DNA from: Aurelia coerulea
Lineage: Eukaryota; Cnidaria; Scyphozoa; Semaeostomeae; Ulmaridae
Direction: 5' to 3'
Assembly: GCA_039566865.1 (NCBI GenBank)
Contig: CM076943.1
Span: 14,370,001 to 14,434,000 of the forward strand
Length of the DNA stretch: 64,000 bases
In this document: positions 27,701 through 33,420 of the stretch, piece after piece
Position numbering within the stretch: position 1 is the stretch's first letter
Layout of the letters: every line of letters starts with the position of its first letter
The notes under the pieces: generated by a model
Told to the model about the DNA's origin: nothing
The model's database searches: none
Seen by the model: the letters and a program-made list of their open reading frames with translations, nothing else
Made by a program: the position numbers and the translations under genes

Positions 27701-30700
27701 ATCTCTAACTTGTTGATGCCGTTTTAGACTCAGCTGAAAGGCTATTCCATAGTTTAGCTCCCCGGAAAGAAAGCATTTTTGCCCGTTTGCTGACTTTTTC
27801 TTTGGCAACCTTAAATCAGTCTCAGCGTTCCGGAGGCTGCAGGAGGAGCATGCTGAGTTTTTGGTAAAAAGATTATACAGGTATTGTGGAGCCAAATCAT
27901 TGAGCGACTTGAAGACCATCGTTTTAGACTCAACACCAATGAGTTCTTTGTGGTCTTCTAGCCCAACTCCTCAATAAGTTGTCTGCTTGGGGTATCAACT
28001 TACCAATTTAACAGTAGTTCATTGTTTTTGTTAGCATTCACGTGTATCAATCGAGTGAAGTGACGCAAGTTCGTAAAAGCAAGATGAAAATACAGCTTGG
28101 AGCTGTTGTAAATGCTATCCTGTAAGTGCAAGTTATATTTTCTTTCAGCAAATTTCATTTGTGACAATGATTTGTTCAGAATAGAAGCTCATCTTCTTCT
28201 TTTTTCAGAACAACTCTTGGAGAAGAAAATATTACTGACTTTTGAAAGATTTTGGCTCCAAGATCTTTGTCAATCCCATTGCAATTTTAACGTCGAACAA
28301 TATTATTCTTTTAGACAAATTATCTTCATTGATAGATATCTTCTCTTTATATGTCCAGCACCTACACTTTATCTCAAGCGATAGGTGAATCCAAACAGTC
28401 TTAAGCGTTTCGTGAAAATTCGAAGATTCCATCGAATTTTGTGCAGGAATATTAGTATTTCATTATCTTTCAAAAAAACTTACCCCCTTTCGTTGATTTC
28501 CTTGTCCAGTTTCGAGCAATTCATAAGAATGTGTCATCACCAGATGCTTTAAGACCTAAAATCCCATTCGCATACTTTATTGTCATCGAAGCTTGAAGAC
28601 GTAATAGGCCATATTCATTGATATCTATGATTCGTACTCTTCTGTTCAACATGAAACAGTAGCAGCATACAATTTATAAGAATGTGTCATCCCAGATGCT
28701 TTAAGACCTAAAATTCCATTCGCATACTTTATTGTCATCGAAGCTTGAAGACTTAATAGGCCACATTCATTGATATCTATGATTCATACTCTTCTGCTCA
28801 ACATGAAACAGTAGCAGCATACAATTTATAAGAATGTGTCATCCCAGATGCTTTAAGACCTAAAATCCCATTCGCATACTTTATTGTCATCGAAGCTTGA
28901 AGACGTAATAGGCCACATTCATTGATATCTATGATTGGTACTCTTCTGTTCAACATGAAAGAATAGCAGCATACAATTAGCACAACCAATCTCCAATTCG
29001 GGAGCAATACTGTCTCTCTTTGAAATTCTTCCTCCCGATTCAATACTTTGAGCAGTGTGATATTATTCGTAGGTATCAGGACAATAAAGTGTTTGTTGCA
29101 CTTGCAAATGGAGAGCTGTGTGTCTACAAAAGAGATCCAGGTAATATACGCAACAGTTGACCACCGATGTATAAACCATATGGACTTTACTCACCATCTT
29201 CTTGGCCCCTTGTTTTTCTGTGGTTAATCTTGCTTAGGTGTGGCTCATTATCAAATTTTTCATTGATCAAATCAAATCTCGACTCACTAGGTTATTGGCG
29301 AAATCACAAGAAAACGCGAGGGCTAGGCCCAGATATGGTCAAATTATTCTGCGTAATATTGTTCAGTCCTGGCAATATGTTAGTGGGCAACGTTCAGTTA
29401 AAGAACGCAGAGAAATAACAAATTCGATTAATAACAAATTTGCAGGTGCGAACGATTTTGAAAATGAAACTTCGAAAAGCGAATAGCTAGGAGCGCATGT
29501 TTTGTTGTTTGAAACAGGATTGAAAAGAGGGTGAGCAGTGGCATAAGAGAATTATTCAGGGGTAAACATATCTTACAATACTGCAATATCCCATGGGGCA
29601 AATGACGAATTTGGGTAGTCTGTAGAGACTTACATCGCAAAATGTAGGAAAAGGAAGTGACATAATTTCATGGGGGAATCTTATGGTTTTCTGTGCGGAG
29701 ATTGTACCCTTGATGTTTTTACAGTCACCCTTTTCCTTTCTGTAAATTCATAGATAGTCATCAATATTTTTTAATTTGCATCAAAAGTTGAGATTATTTT
29801 TATATGAGAAGAAAATCACTGTCCCATTGAAAATACCAGATATATAAGAATGCGTATGGTAAATTATCCTATTATCATGCAGGTAATGGCTGGGAAGTTG
29901 CATCACCGCAGACAGTACGGGTGGGACGTAATGGTTCGTCGATATCTTGCATAGCTGCTGCGGCTGGTCGTATTTGGTGTGGGTGTCAGAATAATGTCAT
30001 CCTGGTGAATGCGTCAACTCTTAAAATAGAGGTAAATGCAGTAACTTGTTCTCTATACGTTGATGGGATATATATGAAATATGGCAATAGCAGACCACAA
30101 CTAGCAAAGACAATTTTCATGCCTCATAGCTCGCCACATATTTTCTTTTGAAGACTGCCGCTAGCCATCAGCAAAGGCCAGCTGTAGATTTATCTAACTT
30201 TTTATCATTCTAGGTTTTAAGTTCCAAATATATAACTGAAATGGTGGGACCTTGTATATAACAGTGTCAATGAATCTCCTTGCTTTCCCTGGAAATTTGC
30301 TTCCACTAAGAAAGTTTGAAGTTTTGCTTAAGGTGCCCAGTTTTTTTAAGAACTGTCAATACCCTAACCAACTGCCACCTCATAAAATCCATTTCTGTTG
30401 TTGCCCCTAAATTTAAATCAACTTTGGAAATCGTTTGCAAAAGTTTTATTTGCTCATAATTTTCTTACGAAAATCGACCCAGAATCTTGCTTTCCTTATT
30501 AGCTCTATTTAGCCCTCCTCTTTATTTACCCCCAACTTATATGAAAAACAAAAGGCTACCAAAGATTGTCCATTTATCGAATTAAAATAATTTAAATCAT
30601 AATTTTTGTGTAGTTTTGGTTCAACATTACGTTAAATTTGTGTGTTTACTTGCAAAATCGTCCGTTGATTCCGGAAGCCCCACACTTTGAAGTGAATGTA

Positions 30701-32188
30701 AGCATATAAAAGAAGCTCAAGCCACTTGCGGTCAAATCCTTGCCTATCAGATATCAGTATTTCCTGTTGATGTAGATCAGTTACCCGAATATGGTTCGCT
30801 ACGTGTCAAGGCCAATTGTCTTTGCAGGGCTATTTTTATCAAAGGCTTATATATGCTTAGATTTCCTTTAACGAGCCTCCTCTCTTTTAAGCCCATTTCG
30901 GCAGCCTCCGAAATCAGAGAACCCCTTCGTGTGCTTAATATAGCTTTTACTGTATTTATTTCATGTTTAAAATATCTATTTTTTCCACAGTCAACGATTG
31001 TGGTCAGTCAAGACGTGCATCGTTCAGTATATCGAATTGTTGGTTCTGGATTGGGTGTTTGGATATCACTACAAAGTAGTGCTGTTGTTCGCTTGTATCA
31101 TGCAACCTCATTCGAAAATTTAGCGGATATTGATGTAGCACCAGCAGTACATAAGATGCTTGCAGGTATGCCCCTAGTCCTTCCTAGGCGAGAGACATCA
31201 GTCGTGACAAATTTTGGACACCTTTGTTAAATTTTATTGGAATAAACAACCGTTCAAAGAAGAGTTGGTATATTTTTACGTGGGCAATGAATTTACCATA
31301 GAGGAAATAAATAGACTAGAAATTAAACGACTCTAGTTATTCAATTCTTGTGAAATCCTTGCCACATCTTTACAAAGGGTGGACCAGAAAAAGATTCAGT
31401 TGATGATTAAACGAACAGAAATGTCACAAACTAGTTATTTCCATCATTGGAAGTCGTTTTGATATATTTTGGTAGAAAAGTTTTATATTTCTATAGGTTA
31501 AGGATACCCTTTCAAAGTTTTTGTAGCTATTGATTAATTGCTTTTCTCCGTATGAAACAGTGTGAGTTCCTTGAAAATGTTCATGTCTGGAAAAGGTGCG
31601 TTTGTTATCCACAAGAGTAAAAAAAGCTGTCTCGCTGACAATTAAAAGTAACGAAAAAACTTATTGCAGCTTTGCACCAATCGCAACTTCTTTTATTCAA
31701 AGAATTTGCCTTCTTTTATAGGTGCTGATGCAATAATTCGTCAACACAAAGCAGCTTGCCTACGGATAACTGCATTGCTGGCATGTAAAGACCTTCTATG
31801 GATCGGTACCAGTGCTGGTGTTATATTAACGAACCCATTACCTTCTATTAAGGTTAATACACATTCATTACGTAATGCGCCACTCCCAACAGGATCACCG
31901 CATGGACACACGGGTCATGTACGTTTCTTAACGTCTGTGGAAGTGCCGAAATCTCAATTTAGACAGAAAAAGACTCTTGTTCCACAAGTGACTTCAAACA
32001 GGGTGACAACACCGTTGCCAGTGCGAACAAAAGTTGTCGATCAAGTTGATCATAACGTCGCTGCGTCGAAAATGCTGACGCTCGTTGTTAGTGGCGGCGA
32101 TGGGTATGAGGACTTTAGGACCAGTGCTAAATCAGACTCAGTAGGGCGTGAAGATAGCACAAATCATCTACTAATATGGCGAGTATGA
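541..32188 (+). CDS. ARHGEF17: ARHGEF17/TEM4-type Rho guanine nucleotide exchange factor, C-terminal 20 exons (5' end outside window)
   Basis: Join of 541-723, 6955-7068, 7539-7631, 8880-9056, 10287-10337, 12098-12207, 13171-13253, 14734-14855, 16253-16374, 17650-17741, 18658-18731, 19350-19487, 20553-20678, 25141-25327, 27367-27658, 28035-28121, 29073-29140, 29883-30031, 30991-31165 and 31722-32188. All introns are GT-AG and all phases agree, giving about 969 residues with no internal stop. Order: DH domain (exons 1-4, including QPVQRIPRY), PH domain (exons 5-11, including KKDRCLFLFSDLLVC), WD40-like propeller start (exon 12, WVCNSDGYVGQVCL), acidic Ser-rich linker (14-15), remaining blades (15-20), ending DDSTNHLL-type EDSTNHLLIWRV. 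Human ARHGEF17 has the same order and the same final residues, as I know the family. Family members load GTP on Rho-class GTPases and act on actin and cell junctions; that role here is inferred. Missing: N-terminal region and start of the DH domain. ARHGEF10/10L are more distant alternatives. Confidence 0.95.
1549..1949. mobile_element. MITE, inverted repeat AGTACACTCATT
   Basis: The left end agtacactcatt plus a T-run and ataagaaac is mirrored at the right end by agtttctta, an A-run and aatgagtgtact. The interior repeats taagaaac. 401 bp, non-coding; no clear target duplication. Confidence 0.75.
2054..5574. mobile_element. 3.5-kb element or foldback structure with 314-bp terminal inverted repeats
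   Basis: 2054-2367 and 5261-5574 are inverted copies at roughly 90% or better by eye. Both contain the block with ccacccgagcggggac and ggggggttgt. Both outer ends read TAGTCCAGAGGGTG (the right one inverted), which fits a TA target duplication with TIR GTCCAGAGGG. No transposase is seen inside; a degenerate LINE lies within (2385-3610). Confidence 0.8.
2385..3610 (-). pseudogene. Degenerate non-LTR retrotransposon RT fragment
   Basis: On the minus strand, with frameshifts and stops, the order is: fingers/palm text (KILEGLIYDSLYSHLVSSEL, then SGFRPGDSTVNQL-like), VYLDISKAFDRVWHDG, VLNGQSS...VSQGSILRPLFFLVYIND, FADDTSFF (the RT active-site box YADD/FADD), then thumb sequence KVDKYKQLGIIPDSN and the C-terminal MRPHLDYGDITYH and LESVQYSAARVITG. 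This is an RT of the CR1/Jockey-like type, dead here. It lies inside the 2054-5574 inverted-repeat element, so it inserted there or was carried by it. Confidence 0.85.
5940..6499. mobile_element. PIF/Harbinger-like MITE with TTA target duplication and internal tandem units
   Basis: Left end GGCCCGTTCACGCTGCTCCG, right end the inverse (CGGAGCAGTGTGAACGGGGCC); TTA at 5937-5939 and 6500-6502. The interior is built of direct and inverted copies of gttcacattgctccgttttt, including three units of about 70 bp (about 6109-6320). Spurious ORFs arise from these repeats. A related sequence without the insertion is at about 24815-24990. Confidence 0.88.
6955..7068 (+). CDS. ARHGEF17: ARHGEF17 window exon 2 (DH domain)
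   Basis: Acceptor ctccatag, donor gtaggt, phase 0/0, 38 residues. AYSSFINNFLQA matches the DH segment that follows the IGDIF motif in RhoGEFs; it ends FAKFLE and joins QCSKEQ of the next exon. Confidence 0.93.
7069..7538 (+). other. ARHGEF17 intron, nothing recognised
   Basis: 470 bp of AT-rich intron between window exons 2 and 3; no repeat or coding sequence recognised. Confidence 0.6.
7539..7631 (+). CDS. ARHGEF17: ARHGEF17 window exon 3 (DH conserved region 3)
   Basis: Acceptor attcgtag, donor GTAAAT, phase 0/0, 31 residues. The reading frame is easily missed because a longer ORF runs in another frame; the correct one gives LTLQDLMIQPVQRIPRY, the most conserved DH signature (LxxxLxxPxQRxxRY), then VLILK. 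Confidence 0.95.
8388..8862 (+). pseudogene. 3' fragment of the same LINE family as 54190-56310
   Basis: ARLNDNWSCDWL, then LSPESLWDKF, RNCHDLQIPRLNTEHAKK and YSALKIWNDTPV match the C-terminus of the LINE at 55830-56215. The end HDPLEEQ and a 3' UTR with ctgaaggg...cgtgtataa also match. A segment equal to MTYKIMNK is deleted, and stops interrupt the frame. Ends in an A-rich tail at about 8862, 18 bp before window exon 4. Confidence 0.88.
8880..9056 (+). CDS. ARHGEF17: ARHGEF17 window exon 4 (end of DH domain)
   Basis: Acceptor tttcctag, donor gtaagt, phase 0/0, 59 residues. DMLKHTSQEHPDY continues the RYxLLLKxLLKHTxxxHPD helix of RhoGEFs. The second half is a charged helix (RMNKGEMEADQAEKEAEKL) matching the DH-PH linker of ARHGEF17. 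Confidence 0.95.
9260..9790 (-). mobile_element. Penelope-like retroelement 3' fragment (candidate)
   Basis: On the minus strand, 9620-9530 reads MKIFKSHEDDWMLRLKTLSP and, after a one-base frameshift, GLNSKLNHP. This resembles the WxxxLxTxxPxGLN motif that I associate with the C-terminal (GIY-YIG endonuclease) part of Penelope-like elements. A hammerhead-like CTGATGA...GAAAC core lies downstream on the same strand (9314-9293). The family call is inference. Confidence 0.5.
9293..9314 (-). ncRNA. Hammerhead-ribozyme-like core (weak)
   Basis: Minus strand: CTGATGA at 9314-9308, ten bases, then GAAAC at 9297-9293. A four-base stem I (TCTC with GAGA) is possible. Stem II is poor (one clear G-C pair) and stem III has mismatches, so it is probably degenerate or not a ribozyme. 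Confidence 0.25.
9850..10074 (+). repeat. Polypyrimidine (C/T) low-complexity tract
   Basis: About 225 bp, almost only C and T, in an ARHGEF17 intron, ending at the AG at 10074-10075. Its ORFs are Phe/Ser/Leu-rich artefacts. The next accepted splice acceptor is downstream at 10286. Confidence 0.85.
10287..10337 (+). CDS. ARHGEF17: ARHGEF17 window exon 5 (51-nt micro-exon, start of PH region)
   Basis: Acceptor attcacag, donor gtaagt, phase 0/0, 17 residues (LVTSSRKFIRQDLVAEI). It lines up with the RRFLRQEMVTEV-type segment of vertebrate ARHGEF17. It is found only by its splice sites and frame. Confidence 0.88.
10752..11418. mobile_element. MITE with AAAATTTCGGACG inverted repeats, containing a nested hairpin element
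   Basis: The left end aaaatttcggacg recurs inverted at the right end (acgtccgaaattttt). Extra atttcggac copies lie just inside both ends. A second inverted-repeat element is nested at 11108-11266. Confidence 0.75.
11108..11266. mobile_element. Nested hairpin MITE (GCGCTAAAGAT family), copy 1
   Basis: atagacgattgcgctaaaga is mirrored by tctttagcgcaatcatctat, and the arms continue through ttaccaagatgcattgcg and its inverse. A related copy is at 19518-19665. Confidence 0.75.
11550..11916. mobile_element. MITE flanked by TTAA (AGGGGCTG inverted repeats)
   Basis: TTAA at 11546-11549 and 11917-11920 flank AGGGGCTGGACAA and its inverse TTGTACAGCCCCT. TTAA duplications are typical of piggyBac and Kolobok transposons. 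No transposase inside. Confidence 0.75.
12098..12207 (+). CDS. ARHGEF17: ARHGEF17 window exon 6 (PH domain core)
   Basis: Acceptor tctacag, donor gtaagt, 110 nt, ends phase 2. Contains KKDRCLFLFSDLLVCAT, the PH strand pattern with the R-x-LFLFxDLLV motif, followed by a basic loop GRRKNNALRRGS. Confidence 0.95.
12685..12908. mobile_element. Possible MITE with TGGGCCCAG-like ends
   Basis: Ends tggcccagaatt and aactgggccca, with internal repeats of acgatgttt, ggcaaaa and their inverses, some extending left to about 12570. Boundaries uncertain. Confidence 0.45.
13171..13253 (+). CDS. ARHGEF17: ARHGEF17 window exon 7 (PH domain)
   Basis: Acceptor ttctctag, donor gtatgt, 83 nt, enters phase 2 and leaves phase 1. 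Gives FSGQSATEFNRYKLLWKLPLNE split across the exon; YKLLWKLPL matches the YKMLWKLPL strand of vertebrate ARHGEF17. Confidence 0.94.
13439..14066. mobile_element. TA-flanked MITE, inverted repeat CCGGGTGAGTCAGAAAAA
   Basis: TA at 13437-13438 and 14067-14068. The left end CCGGGTGAGTCAG plus an A-run and atccccg is mirrored by cggggattc...CTGACTCACCCGG. 628 bp. Shares its interior with the partial copy at 49832-49945. Confidence 0.85.
14218..14400. mobile_element. Half of a CCGAGTGAGT MITE
   Basis: Starts at the TA at 14216-14217 and resembles the left two-thirds of the element at 58232-58736: gggttgtgga, gtatgtggcc, attcaaaactaaaatttta and a closing atggaa..cg phrase. The right inverted repeat is missing. 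Confidence 0.6.
14734..14855 (+). CDS. ARHGEF17: ARHGEF17 window exon 8 (PH-domain insert helix)
   Basis: Acceptor cattgcag, donor gtagtc, 122 nt, phase 1 to 0. Encodes LEEDIAILGKISSMADTL, a predicted helix equivalent to the LDEDLTTLGQMSKLSESL segment of the vertebrate protein. Confidence 0.92.
15293..16019. mobile_element. PIF/Harbinger-like MITE with TGA target duplication
   Basis: GACTGCGTTCACACGATGCC at the left, mirrored by GGCATGGTGTGAACGCAGTC at the right, flanked by TGA at 15290-15292 and 16020-16022. 727 bp; further inverted copies of the end motif lie near 15410-15490. Confidence 0.85.
16042..16205. mobile_element. Partial MITE with GACCCCGTTTACA end
   Basis: Starts 22 bp after the preceding MITE with gaccccgtttacattgtacc, then repeats cgtttacactgctcc. 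The same terminal motif defines 22060-22547. No matching right end was found. Confidence 0.5.
16253..16374 (+). CDS. ARHGEF17: ARHGEF17 window exon 9 (PH-domain region)
   Basis: Acceptor tattttag, donor gtaagt, 122 nt, phase 0 to 2. Encodes LDMSIREIIAELNRQVSEQ then a Gln/Pro-rich stretch and ARVELQAQTE; equivalent to the LDDALRDLSAAMHRDLSE region of the family. Confidence 0.9.
16920..17140 (-). repeat. tRNA-derived SINE
   Basis: On the minus strand an A box TGGCTCAGTGG (17134-17124) is followed by a B box GGTCCGAGTCC (17091-17081), at tRNA-like spacing, with an unrelated tail to about 16920. The tRNA fold is imperfect, so this is a SINE rather than a gene. Confidence 0.7.
17650..17741 (+). 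CDS. ARHGEF17: ARHGEF17 window exon 10 (PH domain end)
   Basis: Acceptor tcttcag, donor gtatgt, 92 nt, phase 2 to 1. Encodes DGTETFIFGFLSQIIKSSWE and YEDVKQKL; matches the EGTDSYIFEF...FEQAFDEAKRKL strand-helix that closes the PH domain. Confidence 0.92.
17742..18657 (+). other. ARHGEF17 intron, nothing recognised
   Basis: 916 bp between window exons 10 and 11. The two overlapping opposite ORFs at 18230-18562 have no recognisable domain and no splice logic; treated as chance. Confidence 0.55.
18658..18731 (+). CDS. ARHGEF17: ARHGEF17 window exon 11 (linker into propeller)
   Basis: Acceptor ttttgtag, donor gtaaat, 74 nt, phase 1 to 0. Encodes FPPEFQYPLPIDKTRSGMQ; KTRSGMQ is identical to the vertebrate ARHGEF17 junction that precedes FxCAAP. 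Confidence 0.94.
18732..19349 (+). other. ARHGEF17 intron, nothing recognised
   Basis: 618 bp. A short C-run (19103-19112) is the only notable feature. Confidence 0.55.
19350..19487 (+). CDS. ARHGEF17: ARHGEF17 window exon 12 (first propeller strands)
   Basis: Acceptor cgttttag, donor gtaagc, phase 0/0, 46 residues. FTCAAPS and IWVCNSDGYVGQVCLVS are hallmark ARHGEF17 residues (WVCNSDGYVGQVCL is shared). Confidence 0.95.
19518..19665. mobile_element. Hairpin MITE (GCGCTAAAGAT family), copy 2
   Basis: Arms gaggacctttttaccaagatgc... and ...taccttggtaagaagttca resemble those at 11108-11266. The outer ends have diverged (tagacaataacc versus ttatggtctattgc). Confidence 0.6.
20288..20309 (+). repeat. 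AAT trinucleotide microsatellite
   Basis: About seven AAT units in the intron after window exon 12. Confidence 0.8.
20553..20678 (+). CDS. ARHGEF17: ARHGEF17 window exon 13
   Basis: Acceptor cccgcag, donor gtaatg, phase 0/0, 42 residues. VTVCSARIQCISPVPG matches the IAVCSARILCIGAVPG propeller strand; the rest is a variable linker. Confidence 0.93.
21079..21620. mobile_element. TA-flanked MITE, inverted repeat CCGGGTGTCCCAAAAAA
   Basis: TA at 21077-21078 and 21621-21622; the left CCGGGTGTCCCAAAAAAGTAC is mirrored by GTACTTTTTTTTGGGACACCCAG. 542 bp. Confidence 0.85.
22060..22547. mobile_element. PIF/Harbinger-like MITE with TTA target duplication and many GATCCG repeats
   Basis: GACCCCGTTTACACGGTAGC at the left and its inverse at the right, TTA at 22057-22059 and 22548-22550. 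At least ten direct and inverted copies of cggatca/tgatccg fill the element. 488 bp. Confidence 0.88.
22710..23054 (+). repeat. Recent tandem duplication, about 174 bp twice
   Basis: 22710-22883 and 22884-23054 are identical by eye except for a 3-base gtg in the first copy. It creates a repetitive minus-strand ORF (22642-23016), which I do not call a gene. Confidence 0.92.
23534..23770 (+). repeat. 5S-rRNA-like SINE, copy 1
   Basis: An A-box-like tggccgagcgg (23542-23552) is followed by a segment resembling the internal promoter of 5S rRNA: gctaagc..ggtcg at 23581-23594 and ccggatgggtgg at 23609-23620. A shared tail with ggggtcccatgcctggat follows. Copy 2 at 34998-35225 has the same order. 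Confidence 0.7.
24815..24990 (+). repeat. Paralogue of the sequence flanking the 5940-6499 MITE (unoccupied site)
   Basis: Shares agctttcgcac, agctc(a/g)taactc.gtgaa, ttgcaag and attaatttgaagtctt, then ggttatcttaccatggat(c)ccgt, with 5850-5939 plus 6503-6530, but has no MITE at the junction. Confidence 0.75.
25141..25327 (+). CDS. ARHGEF17: ARHGEF17 window exon 14 (acidic linker)
   Basis: Acceptor cattcag, donor gtattt, 187 nt, phase 0 to 1. A Lys/Ser-rich start leads to SESEEDDQ and MAFDSSDDEDADINSSF, equivalent to the VPFDSDSDDESS acidic segment of vertebrate ARHGEF17. Probably disordered. Confidence 0.9.
25340..25790 (-). pseudogene. LINE 3' fragment
   Basis: Minus-strand 25750-25487 reads YLWENF, HAIKYGINSLRFRGAMLWNT and VASVAAFKKEIKTW, the C-terminal RFRGAxLWNxL block common to CR1/L2-like LINEs. 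The 3' end runs into an ATGAA-type repeat at about 25353-25372. It lies just after the donor of ARHGEF17 window exon 14. Confidence 0.75.
25798..26402. mobile_element. MITE, inverted repeat CCGGGTGACCCAAAAAAACT
   Basis: The left ccgggtgacccaaaaaaact plus tcacgagct is mirrored by agctcgtgaagttttttttgggtcaccctg. TA at the left (25796-25797); right flank is CA, so the duplication is not intact. 605 bp. Confidence 0.8.
26637..27106. mobile_element. MITE with CAGTAAAAACCC inverted repeats; nested palindrome inside
   Basis: The left CAGTAAAAACCCACGCATA is mirrored by tacgcgggtttttactg. The interior has many ataagaacc phrases in both orientations. A nested inverted repeat at 26767-26905 (attcacaacagaa/ttctgttgtgaat) looks like a separate insertion or foldback core. 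Confidence 0.8.
27367..27658 (+). CDS. ARHGEF17: ARHGEF17 window exon 15 (acidic/Ser-rich linker into next blade)
   Basis: Acceptor ctttcag, donor gtaaga, 292 nt, phase 1 to 2. Ser/Asp-rich, then RRGNHGYTLKGSLDDLLSED (compare RRSSHGSFTRGSLEDLLS) and MWLGTEDG, a near-identical propeller motif. The in-frame TAG at its end spans the donor and is not a stop. Confidence 0.95.
27690..27990 (-). pseudogene. LINE 3' fragment
   Basis: Minus-strand 27919-27690 reads VFKSLNDLAPQYLYNLF, LRNAETDLRLPKKKSANGQK then, frameshifted, SGELNYGIAF: the NGLAPxYL...LRxxxTDLxLPxxxxxxG block of CR1/L2-like elements. It lies in the intron after window exon 15. Confidence 0.8.
28035..28121 (+). CDS. ARHGEF17: ARHGEF17 window exon 16 (propeller)
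   Basis: Acceptor ttgttag, donor gtaagt, 87 nt, phase 2 to 2. Encodes IHVYQSSEVTQVRKSKMKIQ; equals VHVYQSSDSIRDRRNSMKLQ in the vertebrate protein. Not covered by any ORF above 60 codons. Confidence 0.93.
28519..28975 (+). repeat. Tandem repeat, three 152-bp units
   Basis: Units at 28519-28670, 28671-28822 and 28823-28974, each running from (aat)tataagaatgtgtcatc to agcagcatac. They differ by a few substitutions. The array ends about 100 bp before window exon 17. It is non-coding. Confidence 0.92.
29073..29140 (+). CDS. ARHGEF17: ARHGEF17 window exon 17 (propeller)
   Basis: Acceptor ttcgtag, donor gtaata, 68 nt, phase 2 to 1. Encodes YQDNKVFVALANGELCVYKR; matches NNQVFVSLANGELVVYQR. Too short to appear as an ORF; recovered by homology and phase. 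Confidence 0.93.
29141..29882 (+). other. ARHGEF17 intron, nothing recognised
   Basis: 742 bp with no repeat recognised. ORFs at 29167-29486 have no family signature. Confidence 0.5.
29883..30031 (+). CDS. ARHGEF17: ARHGEF17 window exon 18 (propeller)
   Basis: Acceptor catgcag, donor gtaaat, 149 nt, phase 1 to 0. Encodes GRIWCGCQNNVILVNASTL, matching GRLWCGCQNRVLVLSPDTL. Confidence 0.95.
30032..30990 (+). other. ARHGEF17 intron, nothing recognised
   Basis: 959 bp, AT-rich, no repeat or coding sequence recognised. Confidence 0.55.
30991..31165 (+). CDS. ARHGEF17: ARHGEF17 window exon 19 (propeller)
   Basis: Acceptor ttccacag, donor gtatgc, 175 nt, phase 0 to 1. Encodes GSGLGVWISLQSSAVVRLYH and VAPAVHKMLAG, matching LGVWVTLKGSAHVCLYH and VTPPVHRMLAG. 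Confidence 0.95.
31166..31721 (+). other. Last ARHGEF17 intron, nothing recognised
   Basis: 556 bp between window exons 19 and 20. Confidence 0.55.
31722..32188 (+). CDS. ARHGEF17: ARHGEF17 window exon 20 (terminal coding exon)
   Basis: Acceptor ttttatag, 467 nt, phase 1 to stop TGA at 32186-32188. Contains IIRQHKAACLRITALLACKD, LLWIGTSAGVILT, PHGHTGHVRFL and VSGGDGYEDFR, then REDSTNHLLIWRV. These blocks are almost residue-for-residue those of vertebrate ARHGEF17. Confidence 0.97.
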
Positions 32189-32195
32189 TAAATTA

Positions 32196-32218
32196 TAAAT
32201 ATATATATATATATATAT
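32196..32218 (+). repeat. (AT)n microsatellite just after the ARHGEF17 stop
   Basis: About ten AT units starting 8 bp after TGA 32186-32188, so within the 3' UTR if transcribed. Confidence 0.85.
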
Positions 32219-32247
32219 GGGTAGCTCCTGCGTTCAGTTATGGCTAC

Positions 32248-32590
32248 CCAGTATTTTATTGCGATAATTATATATGAAGAAACAGATTTTAATGGCAGAG
32301 TGAAAATGCATGCAAGACAGATAAGCTTCAGTAAATATCATCAGCTGGCAGTCAAAGGCCAATGGAGTAAAGATCAACAGTCAGACTTTCGAAGGTTAGC
32401 TACAGCTACCTAGTTTTTTATTGCGTTACATAAACACGAAAAAATACATTTTAATGGAAAAGGGAAAGGCATATAAGGAGGACAAGCATTTGAGGTGTGT
32501 CAGTCAGAAGACGGCGAAAGGCCATGATCAGCAGTCAGAAGTTAAATGTCAAAGATCAACGGAGTTTTCAACAGTTGGCTACATTTGTGG
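32248..32590 (+). repeat. Two diverged tandem units of about 165 bp
   Basis: Unit 1 from about 32248 and unit 2 from about 32411 share, in order: tttattgcg, agattttaatgg/acattttaatgg, gacagataag/gaggacaagca, caaaggccaatgg/gaaaggccatga and atcaacagtcag/atcagcagtcag. No gene recognised. Confidence 0.6.
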
Positions 32591-32726
32591 TGAAAATGAG
32601 AAGGGATAGTCATTGACAAATACAAGAATGGATAAGACTCTAAAGCCAGTTAGGTGTAACCCCTAAAGAAGGTTTTAACGCTACCGAAAAGGTGCCATGC
32701 AAAACTATTTTGTAACGGTTTTGGTA

Positions 32727-32798
32727 AAAACTCCACTTTTGATATTATTTCAGCAACCCCATTTAACTCCACTTTTGATATTATTTCAGCAACCCCAC
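32727..32798 (+). repeat. Short tandem duplication (about 35 bp twice)
   Basis: aactccacttttgatatta...cagcaacccc occurs twice in direct tandem. Confidence 0.8.
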
Positions 32799-33149
32799 GA
32801 AGGGATGCTTCCAAAAACACTTCAAAGGTTTTTCTTGAGATACGTCGTATCATGACAACAACCTTTTCCACGAAGAATCAAATGTTTACATTTTGGCCAC
32901 ATGTTTTAAGACTTCTAGACATTACAGTTACACTTTTTGGAATACTTCCGTTCAGGAATCATTGTATTCAGAGTTGAAAAATGGGTAAAAGCTTCCTCCG
33001 GATGCAAATTTCGTTGGTAATACCTTCCTCGTTTTATCAAGTGAAACTAACAAGACTTTTAAAACTTCTGGCGTTGTTTAATACCCTAAAAGTTGCTGTT
33101 GCTAAAATAACCAAAATTTTTATTTCTTTATACAGGGTAGAAGCATCAA

Positions 33150-33420
33150 TATTATGAATATAAATACTGCTTTACAGCTTGCCCTGTCAACCAAGCAAAA
33201 AGAATTTAAACCCTATTTACAATGCTATTTCAAACCTAAAGTAATAAGAAAAGGAAATATAAAATCAATACATCTTTGTGGTTCACGTGACAGCTTTCTT
33301 AAAAATAGAGAAGCTACTTTTTGTTTTGGCTTCAGAATCTAATTTGTTCCATAGTTTGGCTCCCCTAAATGAAAAGCCCCGTTGTCCTAAAGATGTTTCA
33401 ACAGCGGAAGGTTCATAAAC
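33150..33420 (-). pseudogene. LINE 3' fragment
   Basis: Minus strand around 33400-33290 reads LGQRGFSFRGAKLWNKLD-like text then FSIFKKAVT, the same FRGAxLWN...FKKxIK block seen in other fragments here. Followed by AT-rich 3' sequence to about 33150. Confidence 0.6.

Noticed and set aside
28519..28975. CRISPR-like repeat array
   Set aside because: Units are contiguous 152-bp tandems without spacers, in an animal intron.
31664..31721. Upstream extension of the last ARHGEF17 exon as an independent ORF
   Set aside because: Positions before 31722 are intron; the acceptor ttttatag and phase 1 fit exon 19.
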